A DNA stretch of 64,000 bases from Actinoplanes utahensis (GTDB lineage: Bacteria > Actinomycetota > Actinomycetes > Mycobacteriales > Micromonosporaceae): positions 1 to 64,000 of the forward strand of contig NZ_BOMZ01000089.1 in NCBI RefSeq assembly GCF_016862455.1. Direction: 5' to 3'. A program made the position numbers and the translations under genes. How positions within the stretch are numbered: the stretch's first letter is position 1; every line of letters begins with the position of its first letter. This document shows, piece after piece, positions 56,308-64,000 of the stretch. Under the pieces are notes generated by a model. The model worked only from the letters and a program-made list of their open reading frames with translations, searched no databases and had not been told where the DNA came from.

Positions 56308-57402
56308 CTACGGCCGCGGTGAGGCAGCCGCCCGCGGCGCCGCTCGGTGACCGAGAGCCGCCCGTGGAGGGGTGTGGTGCTGGAGGGTGGAGATGAGGGC
56401 GAGGGTGGATTCGGCGCCCTGGTTGAGGTTGGGGCCGTGCAGGGTCAGCCCGTCGTAACCGCCGCCGGTCGCCGGGTCCCACATCAGCTGGCCGACGTCG
56501 TTGTCACCGAGGAACCAGGCGATGGACTGGTGTACCCCCGCGTGCCAGATCTGGCCCCCGGTGACGGCGGCGGCGGTGGCGCAGGCGTCCGCCAGCGCGG
56601 CCACCTCGATCGGTTGCTGGTCGTGGTGCAGCCGGGGGCCGCCGCGCTGCCAGCCCGCCGACGGCAGCACCGACAGATGGCCGTCGCTGAGCTGGATCGT
56701 CAGCAGCCACGTCAGCATCCGCAGGCCGGCGGCCAGGGCCCCGGGATCGTCGAGGAGGTCGCCGGCGGCGATGAGGGCTTCGGCGAGGGCGGCGTTGGCG
56801 TACGTGAGCCTCTCCTGCGGCCACGGCCAGCGCGGGTCGGGATCGGGTGTCCCGATGGCGATCACGGCGTCGGCCAGCAGCTCGGCGGCCGTCCCGTCGC
56901 CGGGATCGGCGCGGAGGAGTTCGGCGGCTCCGAGCGCGGCGAAGGCCATCGCCCGCGGGTCGGCGGACCGGCGGGCGGCTCCCCGGGTGAAGGCGAGGAG
57001 GGCTTCGCGGCGGAGGTACGCGGCCGGCGAGCGCGCGGCGGCGGTCCCGAGGCCCCAGAGGGCCCGGCCCCACCAGTCGCCGAGCCCGGGCTGATCGCTC
57101 CAGGTCCGGTCGAAGTCCAGCCGGTTGTGGAAGGCGCCGTCGGCGCCCTGTGCGTGGGTGAGGAACGCCAGGTACCGCTCGGCGAGCCGGAGGACCTCGG
57201 CGGACGGGGCGGGTTCGCGGCTGGTCACGACGAGGCCCCGGGCCACGTCGTCGGTGCAGTAGCCGTGTTCGCGGCGGACCGTGGCGTGCCGGGCGTGTTC
57301 GAAGAGGCCGGTGTCGTCGGTGAGCCGCGTCAGGTGGGTGAAGGGCGCGGCGGGCACGGCCTTTCCGGACCGCGCCGTCGTGGTGGTCGCGCTGACGGTC
57401 AT
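56308..57402 (-). CDS. Alpha/alpha-toroid protein of a glycan operon
   Basis: About 364 aa from ATG 57402, which overlaps the preceding glycosyltransferase stop as ATGA. The opening TDDTGLFEHARHATVRREHGYCTDDVARGLVVTSREP is a conserved block I know from proteins next to GT4 transferases; the rest is a row of paired helices (AYLRREALLAFTRGAA, MAFAALGAAELLRA, LTYANAALAEALIAAGDLL), ending GPNLNQGAESTLALISTL. This is an (alpha/alpha)6-barrel pattern, as in glycosidases such as GH15 or GH88-like enzymes, but catalysis is not demonstrated. It likely acts on the oligosaccharide made by the two transferases. Confidence 0.78.
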   Translation of the reverse strand: MTVSATTTTARSGKAVPAAPFTHLTRLTDDTGLFEHARHATVRREHGYCTDDVARGLVVTSREPAPSAEVLRLAERYLAFLTHAQGADGAFHNRLDFDRTWSDQPGLGDWWGRALWGLGTAAARSPAAYLRREALLAFTRGAARRSADPRAMAFAALGAAELLRADPGDGTAAELLADAVIAIGTPDPDPRWPWPQERLTYANAALAEALIAAGDLLDDPGALAAGLRMLTWLLTIQLSDGHLSVLPSAGWQRGGPRLHHDQQPIEVAALADACATAAAVTGGQIWHAGVHQSIAWFLGDNDVGQLMWDPATGGGYDGLTLHGPNLNQGAESTLALISTLQHHTPPRAALGHRAAPRAAASPRP

Positions 57403-58538
57403 GTGCCGGTCACCGCGACCGGGCGGGTCCTGGAGCCGAGGAGGGTCACGGCGAGCTGCTGGTAGCGCTCGGCGACCGCGGGCCACCGCAGGGCCGGCTC
57501 GGCGTGGCCGCTGCGCTCCCGCAGCCCGGCCGCGATGGCGGGCTTGGTGAGGATCTTGCGGACCGCGGTCGCCAGGGCCGCCGGGTCGCGGTGCGGCACG
57601 AGGAGGCCGGGCCCGTCGGTGAGCAGTTCCACCGCGTGCGGGAAGGCGGTCGCGACGACCGGGATCCGCGCCGCCACCGCTTCGACGAGGACGCCCGAGG
57701 TGACCTGTTCGGTGGAGTCGTACGGCAGCACGACGACGTCGGCGGAGCGGATCAGGTCGCCGAGCGCCGCGTCGTCGAGGTAGGCCGACTCGTAGTGCAC
57801 GTCATGCGCGACGCCGAGAGCCGCCCCGAGCCGGTGCAGGCCGGCCCGGTACGCCTCGCCGTGCTGTTCGACGACCTTGGGGTGGGTGCGGCCGGCCACG
57901 GTGTAGACCGGCGCCGCCTTGAGGTTCTGCAGGCGGGCCAGAGCCCGCAGCGCCCACTCGATGCCTTTTCCCGGGCCCAGCAGACCCCAGGTGAGCAGAT
58001 GCGGCCGGCCGTCGTGGCGGCGGGCCGGCTCCCCGGTCCAGTCGGAGGCGCCGTGCGGGATGACGCTGACCTTCGCGGCGTCCACGGCATAGCCGGCCAG
58101 CCGGTCGCGCGCCGCCTCGGTGAGGGTCACGACCGCGCCGGCGGCGGCGGCGATCTGCTCGAGCAGCGACTTCTGCCTCGGGGTGGGGTGGGTCAGCACG
58201 GTGTGCAGGACGACGATGCTCGGTACGGTGAGCCGGCGCAGCACGGACAGCACTTCTCCGCCGTCACGGCCGGGGTAGATGCCGTACTCGTGCTGGACGA
58301 CGGCGACGTCGAAGGTGTTCAGCACCTCGGCGCTGTCCCGCCAGCCGGACGGCGCGGTGTCCACCCAGGTGTGCGCCACACCCGGCGCGGGCCTGATGTC
58401 GTCGCCGTGGCCGGCGACCCGCACGATGCCGCTCGGCCCGGCGATTTCGCCGAGGTGGGTGGCGAGCGCGGCGTTGAAGGTCGCCAGGCCGCATCGGGTG
58501 GGCGGATGGGTGCTGAGGAATCCGTACCTCACGGTCAT
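57399..58538 (-). CDS. Glycosyltransferase, GT4 family
   Basis: 379 aa. N-terminal Rossmann domain (YGFLSTHPPTRCGLATFNAALATHL), C-terminal domain with LLTWGLLGPGKGIEWALRALARL, the nucleotide-sugar loop YDSTEQVTSGVLVEAVAARIPVVATAFPHAVEL, and GLLVPHRDPAALATAV. The GT-B fold and EX7E-like carboxylate in SGVLVEAVAARIPV fit a retaining hexosyltransferase. Donor and acceptor cannot be read from sequence. It lies 96 bases after the second transferase gene and overlaps the next gene by four bases. Confidence 0.9.
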   Translation of the reverse strand: MTVRYGFLSTHPPTRCGLATFNAALATHLGEIAGPSGIVRVAGHGDDIRPAPGVAHTWVDTAPSGWRDSAEVLNTFDVAVVQHEYGIYPGRDGGEVLSVLRRLTVPSIVVLHTVLTHPTPRQKSLLEQIAAAAGAVVTLTEAARDRLAGYAVDAAKVSVIPHGASDWTGEPARRHDGRPHLLTWGLLGPGKGIEWALRALARLQNLKAAPVYTVAGRTHPKVVEQHGEAYRAGLHRLGAALGVAHDVHYESAYLDDAALGDLIRSADVVVLPYDSTEQVTSGVLVEAVAARIPVVATAFPHAVELLTDGPGLLVPHRDPAALATAVRKILTKPAIAAGLRERSGHAEPALRWPAVAERYQQLAVTLLGSRTRPVAVTGT

Positions 58539-58634
58539 GGTGGGTGCCTTCCTGTAGCCGGCCCGGCAGCGGTCGACGCGCGACGCGTGCGGGGCCGTGG
58601 TGCCGGCGAACCGGGGACGGCGGGAACGGGCCGG

Positions 58635-59648
58635 TCAGCCCGGGCCGTCGCCGATGAGCTGCTCGTAGACGGCCAGATAGTCGTTGACCATGCGGTGCGC
58701 GTCGAAGCGTTTGCGGGCCTGTTCCCGGCAGCCGGCCCGGTCGATGGTGCGGACCGCGCCCACGGCGGCGACGGCCTGGTCGGCGCCGCGCACGAGGAAG
58801 CCGGTGACGCCCTCGTCGACGATCTCGGGCATGGCGCCCCGCCGGTAGGCGATGACCGGTGTGCCGCACACCATGGACTCCACGACGGCCAGGCCGAACG
58901 GCTCGTCGAAGTCGATCGGGTGCAGAAGGGCCTCGGCCCGGCCGAGGACCTCGCCGCGGCGTCGTGGCCCCACCGCGCCGAGGAAGACGACACGGTCGCC
59001 GTCGATGTGGGGCGCCACCCGTTCGTTGAAATACCGTTGATCCTGGACGATGCCGCAGATGGTGAGCGTACGTCCGGCCCGGCGGGCGATCTCGATCGCC
59101 GTGTGGGTGCCCTTGTCCGGGTGGATCCGGCCGAAGCTCACCAGCCCCGGCGCCCCGGCCGGGGAGAACGGGAGCGCGCCCGCGTCCACACCGTGATGGA
59201 CCGTCGCGACGTAGTCGAGGTCCGGGTGCCGGTCGGCGTCGGAGATGGACACGAACGAGGAGCGGCTGGCCCGGTAAGCGGGCAGGATCGCCGGGCCGGA
59301 GAAGCCGTGCACGGTCGTGACCAGCGGGGCACGGCAGTGATCGGTGAAGGCGAGCGGGAGCCAGTCGAGGTGGTTGTGGATGATGTCGAAATCGGCCGAG
59401 CGGGCCAGGGCGTACGACACATGCATCGCCTCGGCCACGCGGCCGTCCGTCGAGGACGCGTCCGCGTACCCGTGCGGGCACACCCCGTCGAGCCGTGCCG
59501 CCGTGCTCGAATCCAGCGTCGCGAAGAGCGTCACGTCCACCCCGGCGGCCACCAGACCGTCCGCCAGCAACCCGGTGACCTGCTCCCAGGGCCCGTAGGC
59601 GTACGGCGGGGTGCGCCAGGCCACCGGCCCCAGGATGCCGACTCTCAC
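58635..59648 (-). CDS. Glycosyltransferase, GT4 family
   Basis: 337 aa, GT-B fold: VAWRTPPYAYGPWEQVTGLLADGLVAAGVDVTLFAT at the start, IIHNHLDWLPLAFTD near 92, GRIHPDKGTHTAIEIARRAGRTLTI near 170, and HPIDFDEPFGLAVVESMVCGTPVIAYRRGAMPEIV near 245, where E260 and E268-type residues form the EX7E motif. The text is of the WcaG/RfaG-like or mannosyl branch of GT4. The start GTG overlaps the stop of a 57-aa gene as GTGA. Probably makes an oligosaccharide with the other transferase. Confidence 0.9.
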   Translation of the reverse strand: MRVGILGPVAWRTPPYAYGPWEQVTGLLADGLVAAGVDVTLFATLDSSTAARLDGVCPHGYADASSTDGRVAEAMHVSYALARSADFDIIHNHLDWLPLAFTDHCRAPLVTTVHGFSGPAILPAYRASRSSFVSISDADRHPDLDYVATVHHGVDAGALPFSPAGAPGLVSFGRIHPDKGTHTAIEIARRAGRTLTICGIVQDQRYFNERVAPHIDGDRVVFLGAVGPRRRGEVLGRAEALLHPIDFDEPFGLAVVESMVCGTPVIAYRRGAMPEIVDEGVTGFLVRGADQAVAAVGAVRTIDRAGCREQARKRFDAHRMVNDYLAVYEQLIGDGPG

Positions 59649-59818
59649 GGGGACGTCTCGTCGGACAGCGTCGCCGGGTCGAGGTGCAGCATGGCCAGCA
59701 GCCCGCCGTGTTCGGTGGAGTCGATGCGCTCCGGGAGCTCCCGGTCGACGAAGTCGGCTCGGGCCTGCTGGCCGCGCTCACGAAGGGCAGCGATGACGAC
59801 CGCTTTGCGAATGATCAT
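59645..59818 (-). CDS. 57-aa protein at the head of the glycan operon
   Basis: A short gene starting ATG at 59818 behind GAGAGAG, coding MIIRKAVVIAALRERGQQARAD then FVDRELPERIDSTEHGGLLAMLHLDPATLSDETSP. Its TGA overlaps the GTG of the transferase gene by four bases, which marks it as a genuine, coupled first gene. One amphipathic helix and an acidic tail are visible; no motif is recognised. It may be a regulator or assembly factor. The plus-strand gene that follows diverges from almost the same point. Confidence 0.72.
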   Translation of the reverse strand: MIIRKAVVIAALRERGQQARADFVDRELPERIDSTEHGGLLAMLHLDPATLSDETSP

Positions 59819-59982
59819 TGTCGGCTCTCTCGAGTCACTCGTCGGCGGGGGAGGTGGGCCGCCGGAGTCTGGAGCGACATGCTCACCCTACGCCTGTCAT
59901 GGCTGCCCCTCGATGGCCGGCGAGCCGGAGCCGTCGTCCGGCGCGGGGCCGGGGCTCCCTCGCCGGCGGCGGCGACACCGGC

Positions 59983-61335
59983 ATGATCCGGCCTCACCGT
60001 GCAGGTGGCGTGGGGTCTCGCGTGCGAGAATCGGTGGGTGGAGCAATCAATACGCCCGGCCACCGATTGCGCCGTCGCCTAGTGTGGCGTCTGCGTCGCC
60101 GGTCCCGTCGTGAGCGCCGGGCCGCGGACCGGCCGGAGCCGGCGCGGGTGCCCTCCCCGGCCTTGCCGGGGGATGACCTCGACGGCTTCTACGACGAGGC
60201 GCCGTGCGGGTTCGTGTCGACTCTGCTGGACGGCACCATCGTCAAGGTCAACGCCACCCTGCTCAGCTGGCTGGGGTGCGGCGGCGCGGAGCTGGTCGGC
60301 CGCCGGCGCTTCGCCGATCTGCTCACGCCCGGCAGCCGTCTCTTCCACGAGACGCGCTGTGCGCCGCTGCTGCGGCTGCAGAACGAGGTCAAGGGCATCG
60401 CGGCGGATATGCGTGCCGCTGACGGCGCCGTGGTCCCGGTCCTGGTCACCTTCGTCGTCAAGAACGGCCGCGACGGCGTGCCGCCGCTGATCCGCATCAC
60501 CGTCTTCGACGCCCGCGAGCGCCGTGCGTACGAGAAGGAGTTGCTCGAGGCGCGGCGGACCGCCGACCGGGAACGTGACCGGCTCCGCCTGCTCGTCGGT
60601 GGTCTGCAGCGCAGTCTGCTGCCCGCGTCCCTGGCGGTTCCGCCGGGCATGACCACGGCTTCCCTCTACCACATGGCGTCCCCGGACGAGGTCGGCGGAG
60701 ATTTCTACGACCTCTTCCCGCTCTCCGGAGACCGGTGGGGGTTCTTCCTCGGCGACGTCCGCGGGAAGGGGGTGGCAGCCGCCGCGGTGACCGCCGCCGC
60801 CCGGTACACGCTGCGGGCGGCCGCCGTCTACGACAGCGGGCCGATCGCCGTCCTGCGCAACCTCAACGCCGTCGTCCACCAGGATTACGGCTCGCCCGGG
60901 CACCGGCACTGCACGGTCATCTTCGGCGTCCTCGAGCGGCGGGGCAGCGGCTGGACCGCCACCGTCGCGTCGGGAGGTCATCCGCCGGTGCTGGTGGTCC
61001 GCGCCGACGGCTCCGCGGCGTACCACACCACGGACGGTGGCACGCTCATCGGCATCCTGGCCGCTCCGCGCCTGGTGGCCCGGACGATCTCGCTGGAAGC
61101 CGGCGACACCATGATCCTTTACAGCGACGGATTGACCGAGGCCCGGACCTCGGCCGGTGAGCGGTACGGGGATCAGGCGCTGCTGCAGTTCGTCCGCGAG
61201 CGGGGCCCGACCGGCGCCGCGGCGGCCGTCGACGCCCTCGCCGGCCTGCTCGCCACGTTCGCCGAGGTCGACGACGACGTCGCGGTGATCGCTCTGACCG
61301 TCGGGGAGGAGACGCCGGCGGTGGGTCGGCGGTGA
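59983..61335 (+). CDS. PAS-domain SpoIIE-type protein phosphatase
   Basis: About 450 aa from ATG 59983; the start is uncertain because the frame is open to 59818 and ribosome sites are weak. Residues 70-190 are a PAS domain (YDEAPCGFVSTLLDGTIVKVNATLLSWLGCGGAELVGRRRFADLL), followed by a coiled linker (RRAYEKELLEARRTADRERDRLRLLVGGLQRSLLP) and a PPM/SpoIIE phosphatase (YHMASPDEVGGDFYDLFPLSGDRWGFFLGDVRGKG, ASGGHPPVLVVRADG, YSDGLTEARTSAGE, DDDVAVIALTV). The conserved metal Asp residues are present. Such enzymes dephosphorylate anti-anti-sigma factors; the sigma factor and HATPase protein two genes on make this the likely role. Confidence 0.88.
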   Translation: MIRPHRAGGVGSRVRESVGGAINTPGHRLRRRLVWRLRRRSRRERRAADRPEPARVPSPALPGDDLDGFYDEAPCGFVSTLLDGTIVKVNATLLSWLGCGGAELVGRRRFADLLTPGSRLFHETRCAPLLRLQNEVKGIAADMRAADGAVVPVLVTFVVKNGRDGVPPLIRITVFDARERRAYEKELLEARRTADRERDRLRLLVGGLQRSLLPASLAVPPGMTTASLYHMASPDEVGGDFYDLFPLSGDRWGFFLGDVRGKGVAAAAVTAAARYTLRAAAVYDSGPIAVLRNLNAVVHQDYGSPGHRHCTVIFGVLERRGSGWTATVASGGHPPVLVVRADGSAAYHTTDGGTLIGILAAPRLVARTISLEAGDTMILYSDGLTEARTSAGERYGDQALLQFVRERGPTGAAAAVDALAGLLATFAEVDDDVAVIALTVGEETPAVGRR

Positions 61336-61350
61336 CCCCGGGCGCCGCTG

Positions 61351-61584
61351 TCAGCTCGCGCTGGGCTGTGGCCTCAGCTCCTGCCAGTCCTCGTTCGAGC
61401 CGCGCCAGGCATCGGCGACGATCTGCGCGGATCCGCGTCCCGGGCACTGCTGCACGCGATAGCGTCCCGCCTCGCCGCCGATCTGGACGAGGACGTCCCA
61501 TTGGGAGCCGTCACTGCGGATGTAGACATCGCGCCGGAAACGGGTCGTGCTGCTGCCGTTCCACCAGTGCCGCTGAACCATCAT
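61351..61584 (-). CDS. Small hypothetical protein
   Basis: 77 aa starting ATGATG at 61584 with GGTAGGG upstream. It is Trp/Arg-rich at the start (VQRHWWNGSSTTRFRRDVYIRSDGSQWDVLVQIGGEAGRYRVQQC) and looks like a small all-beta fold. Similar short proteins occur in Actinoplanes-type genomes, but no function is known to me. It is convergent with the phosphatase gene and opposite in direction to the MEDS protein gene. Confidence 0.6.
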   Translation of the reverse strand: MMVQRHWWNGSSTTRFRRDVYIRSDGSQWDVLVQIGGEAGRYRVQQCPGRGSAQIVADAWRGSNEDWQELRPQPSAS

Positions 61585-61806
61585 GGGGCGACCCTACCGG
61601 TGGCGGCGGCCGAGTACGTCTTCCGTCGTACGGAACACATCGACGTACGGCTGCGTCAAGACCATGCCGATCGGAGTAGCCGTCCGCGGCGAGGGTATCG
61701 GTATCGCTGTACCCGCCGGTTGATCGCACTTCGCCGGAGCGCGACGAGAAGCGGGTGGCGGGGCGTGCCTCATCACCTCGTTGCCGAGCACGGGAGAGTG
61801 CCGACC

Positions 61807-61851
61807 ATGACGAATCCCGCCTCCCCAGCCGTGCCCCCGGCCCGGGGATGA
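61807..61851 (+). other. Possible 14-codon leader overlapping the MEDS gene
   Basis: An ATG at 61807 with GGGAGAG upstream opens a 14-codon frame (MTNPASPAVPPARG) whose TGA overlaps the ATG of the MEDS-HATPase gene as ATGA. The downstream gene itself lacks a good ribosome site, so coupled translation from this leader is plausible. It could be chance. Confidence 0.3.
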
Positions 61852-62813
61852 CCACCGCCCGGTTCGTGCACGCGGCCCTCATCGTCGAGACCGATCGCGA
61901 CCGGGACCTGCTGGCGGCGCATGTGAGCCGGCAGGCGCGGTTCTACGACGAGGTCCTGGTGGTGGCCGGTGAACGCACCCGGGCTGGGATGACCGACCTG
62001 GCCGGGGTTCGCTGGGGCACACCGGAGGAGTTCTACCAGCGGCTCGGTTCCGCCTACGAGCGGTTCCGCCGCTATCTGGCCGAGGGGCACCGGGCGGGAC
62101 GCCGCCTGCACGTGATCGCCGAACCCGAGCTGATCCGCGGTGTGGACCCCTCGCTGCGGGCCGACCGGGTCGCCGCCCATCTCGCGTACGAGGCGATCTG
62201 CAACCGCACCTACGCGCTGGGCGCCCCGGCGGTCACCTGTGTCTGGGACAGCCGGCGCCACCCGGGCGCGGTCATCGACCGGGTCCGGGCCACGCATCCC
62301 GATCTGGTCACGGCGGCCGGCCTCACCCCGTCACCGGACTATCTCCCCCCGGAGCGTTACCTGGCCGAACGTCACACCGTGCCGGCGCTGGCGCCACCGG
62401 CACACGTCGATCAGGACGTCACCGCCGGCGCGGTGGCCGAGCTCAGCGGATTGCGGTCGGCCCTGGGCGGCTGGGCGGCGGACCACGGGTTCGGCGGGAC
62501 GGCGCGGGAGGACCTCGTGATGGCGGTGGTCGAGGTCGCGAGCAACGGGCTACGGCACGGCGGCCCGCCGGTCCGCATCCGTGCCTGGCATCACGGTGGC
62601 ACGCTCGTCGTGCAGTGCGACGACGCCGGCGCCCGTCCGATCCCCGCGGTCGCGGGTTACCTCCGGCCCGATCCGGTGGCCGCGGTGGCGGGCGGACGGG
62701 GGTTGTGGCTGGCCCGGCAGTTGGCCGACGTGGTCACGATGTCGTCGGCACCGGGCCGGACGTCGGTCCGGTTGCACTTTCCGCGCGAGGTCATGCCGGC
62801 CGTGCGGTCATGA
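61848..62813 (+). CDS. MEDS-domain HATPase anti-sigma-type regulator
   Basis: About 321 aa from ATG 61848. Residues 1-165 are a MEDS (DcmR-like sensory) domain (FVHAALIVETDRDRDLLAAHVSRQARFYDEVLVVAGERTR, RLHVIAEPELIRGVDPS, AYEAICNRTYALGAPAVTCVWDSRRHP), which may sense metabolites. Residues 200-315 are an HATPase_c domain of the RsbW type: DLVMAVVEVASNGLRHGGPPVRI is the N-box and GGRGLWLARQLADVVTMSS is the G-box. It should bind ATP and phosphorylate an anti-anti-sigma factor or hold the sigma factor. It is convergent with the sigma gene, overlapping it by six bases. Confidence 0.85.
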   Translation: MTTARFVHAALIVETDRDRDLLAAHVSRQARFYDEVLVVAGERTRAGMTDLAGVRWGTPEEFYQRLGSAYERFRRYLAEGHRAGRRLHVIAEPELIRGVDPSLRADRVAAHLAYEAICNRTYALGAPAVTCVWDSRRHPGAVIDRVRATHPDLVTAAGLTPSPDYLPPERYLAERHTVPALAPPAHVDQDVTAGAVAELSGLRSALGGWAADHGFGGTAREDLVMAVVEVASNGLRHGGPPVRIRAWHHGGTLVVQCDDAGARPIPAVAGYLRPDPVAAVAGGRGLWLARQLADVVTMSSAPGRTSVRLHFPREVMPAVRS

Positions 62814-63602
62814 CGGGCGCGGCCGTGCGCCGTCGGCGGCGCCCAGCTGCTGCCGTAACCGGGAGAGGGCCCGGGTGAGCAACCGGGACACGTGCATCTG
62901 CGAGACGCCGATCTGCTCGGCGATCTGCTGCTGGGTGTGGTTGCCGTAGAAACGCAGGATGATGATCTTCTGCTCGCGCTCGTCGAGGCCGGCCAACGCG
63001 AGGCCGAGCGTGCTGCGCAGGTCGGCGAGCTCGTATCCGGCGTCCTCGTCACCGAGGGTGTCGCCGAGGTCGCCGCCGCCCTCGCCGACCGGGGTGGACA
63101 GGCTCGTCGAGTGGTAGGCGCGGGCGCCCTCCAGGCCCTCGATGACCTCGTCCTCGCTGATGCCCAGATGGCCGGCGATGTCGGCGACCCGGGGGGAGCG
63201 GCCCAGGGTGTGCGTCAGCGTGCTGTTGGCACCGGTGATGGCCAGCCGTAGCTCCTGCAGTCGGCGCGGTACGCGTACCGACCAGGTCCGGTCCCGGAAA
63301 TGCCGTTTGAGCTCGCCGGCGATCGTCGGGATCGCGAACCCGGCGAAGTCGACGCCGCGCCCGGCGTCGAACCGGTCGACCGCCTTGATCAATCCCAGGA
63401 CGGCGACCTGGTAGAGGTCGTCGCGCGGCTCGCCCCGGTTGGCGTAACGGCTGGACAGGTGCCGGGCCAGCGGCAGCCACGCCTCGATCACCCGATCCCG
63501 CAGGCGGAGCCGGGCAGGATCACCGGCGGGCAGGGCCGCCAGCCTGGTGATCAGTTCGCCGGCTCGGGCGGTGCTGGTCGCGGTGTCGGCGATGACGGTC
63601 AT
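62808..63602 (-). CDS. SigB/SigF-type alternative sigma factor
   Basis: About 264 aa from ATG 63602 with GGGAG six bases upstream; the frame to 63713 is leader. Region 2 (ARHLSSRYANRGEPRDDLYQVAVLGLIKAVDRFDAGRGVDFAGFAIPTIAGELKRHFRDRTWSVRVPRRLQELRLAI), region 3 (LTHTLGRSPRVADIAGHLGISEDEVIEGLEGARAYHSTSLSTPV) and region 4 (LDEREQKIIILRFYGNHTQQQIAEQIGVSQMHVSRLLTRALSRLRQQL) are all complete, as in the SigB/F/G stress group of actinomycetes. It is expected to be controlled by partner switching through the neighbouring HATPase and PP2C proteins. It is the only sigma-70-type gene near them. Confidence 0.93.
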   Translation of the reverse strand: MTVIADTATSTARAGELITRLAALPAGDPARLRLRDRVIEAWLPLARHLSSRYANRGEPRDDLYQVAVLGLIKAVDRFDAGRGVDFAGFAIPTIAGELKRHFRDRTWSVRVPRRLQELRLAITGANSTLTHTLGRSPRVADIAGHLGISEDEVIEGLEGARAYHSTSLSTPVGEGGGDLGDTLGDEDAGYELADLRSTLGLALAGLDEREQKIIILRFYGNHTQQQIAEQIGVSQMHVSRLLTRALSRLRQQLGAADGARPRPS

Positions 63603-63967
63603 CCGGAACTCCCTGCAGTCGGCCAGTGGATCGGCAGAACAGCGAACGAGCACTCCGATGACCGTTGCCTCACCTGTCGTGCCTTCAACTTCCCCCTGAA
63701 AGCATGAGATCAAAACCAGCTTTTCGTACGGCGATTCTCAAGTGCAAAGGGGTTGTGCGGATCGGGTCGATGTGATTTTTTCTGGTCCCGGATCGTGTCC
63801 GCTGTGGGTGTTCCCTGTCGGGTGTTCCTTCATTCGGCGCCTCCGGACCGCCCGGCCCGGCTCCTGCCGGATGCCGACATGCCACGGCGCCCGGCGAACC
63901 GCTATCGTTGCCGTGATGCAAGCGTTCACATTCGTGCGGAACCGGCTGAAGGTGAGCGGTTGTGACC
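63603..63967. other. Upstream region of the sigma gene, no gene seen
   Basis: About 365 bases between the sigma start and the start of the last gene. The first part is moderately AT-rich and likely carries the promoter of the sigma gene. No ORF here has coding character, and no specific element was fixed. Confidence 0.3.
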
Positions 63968-64000
63968 ATGGCTAGAGCTCTCGACGTTCTGATCGTCGAC
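63968..64000 (+). CDS. Start of a probable response regulator (partial)
   Basis: From ATG 63968 (GAAGGTGAG about 11 bases upstream) the window ends after 11 codons, MARALDVLIVD. This is the opening of a CheY-like receiver (first strand and the first acidic residue of the DD pocket), so a response regulator gene probably continues beyond the window. Too short for certainty. Confidence 0.45.
   Translation, partial: MARALDVLIVD

Overview
The window looks like chromosome from a high-GC filamentous actinomycete, most likely Micromonosporaceae (Actinoplanes-like). This is inferred from strong G/C at codon third positions, frequent GTG starts, ATGA-type coupled operons and the protein families present; no rRNA or other species marker is in the window. 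The left edge (1-1320) is visibly poorer in GC and looks like a mobile or accessory segment.

Layout. 1-2300: an orphan toxin-tip gene with a small partner gene, a gene scrap and an IS5-type insertion sequence. 2816-2889: the 3' half of a tRNA (anticodon loop to acceptor) followed by a perfect hairpin, most simply an integrative-element attachment site. 3611-5935: two small secreted proteins, a HEAT-repeat protein and a decayed IS5 transposase. 5967-12905: an exopolysaccharide locus with PelF-like glycosyltransferase, PelG-like membrane protein and a PelX-like epimerase on the minus strand, divergent from a GHL15-like glycosidase and a secreted DUF4874/DUF4832-like protein.

13806-43659: a von Willebrand A protein, then a type VII secretion (T7SS) island: a one-TM protein coupled to a large EccC/EssC-type ATPase, two WXG100-sized proteins, a WXG-like tailed protein, and a giant gene (about 3960 codons) whose product has a WXG-like N-terminus, a metzincin-type protease motif and a C-terminal OTU-like cysteine protease. 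It is followed by an ECF sigma factor, a beta-helix/AAA+ (EccA-like) fusion, a membrane-anchored solenoid protein and a two-gene phage-like cassette. EccB, EccD, EccE and mycosin are not in the window.

43804-54009: TetR regulator, Ser/Thr kinase, then a tightly overlapping four-gene SMC cassette (TIGR02677, 02678, 02680, 02679 families) related in design to Wadjet/MksBEFG plasmid-restriction systems. 54150-55796: a frameshifted membrane gene, a DsbA/FrnE-like protein and a frameshifted YdcZ-type transporter gene. 56308-59818: a four-gene glycan operon (57-aa protein, two GT4 transferases, an alpha/alpha-toroid protein). 59983-64000: a partner-switching stress module (PAS-SpoIIE phosphatase, MEDS-HATPase protein, SigB/F-type sigma factor) and the first codons of a probable response regulator.

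The best candidate for an undescribed system is the T7SS island with its giant metzincin/OTU effector. The SMC cassette and the reduced Pel-like locus are the next most interesting units. Starts were often moved downstream of the longest reading frame where a ribosome binding site or codon use supports it.
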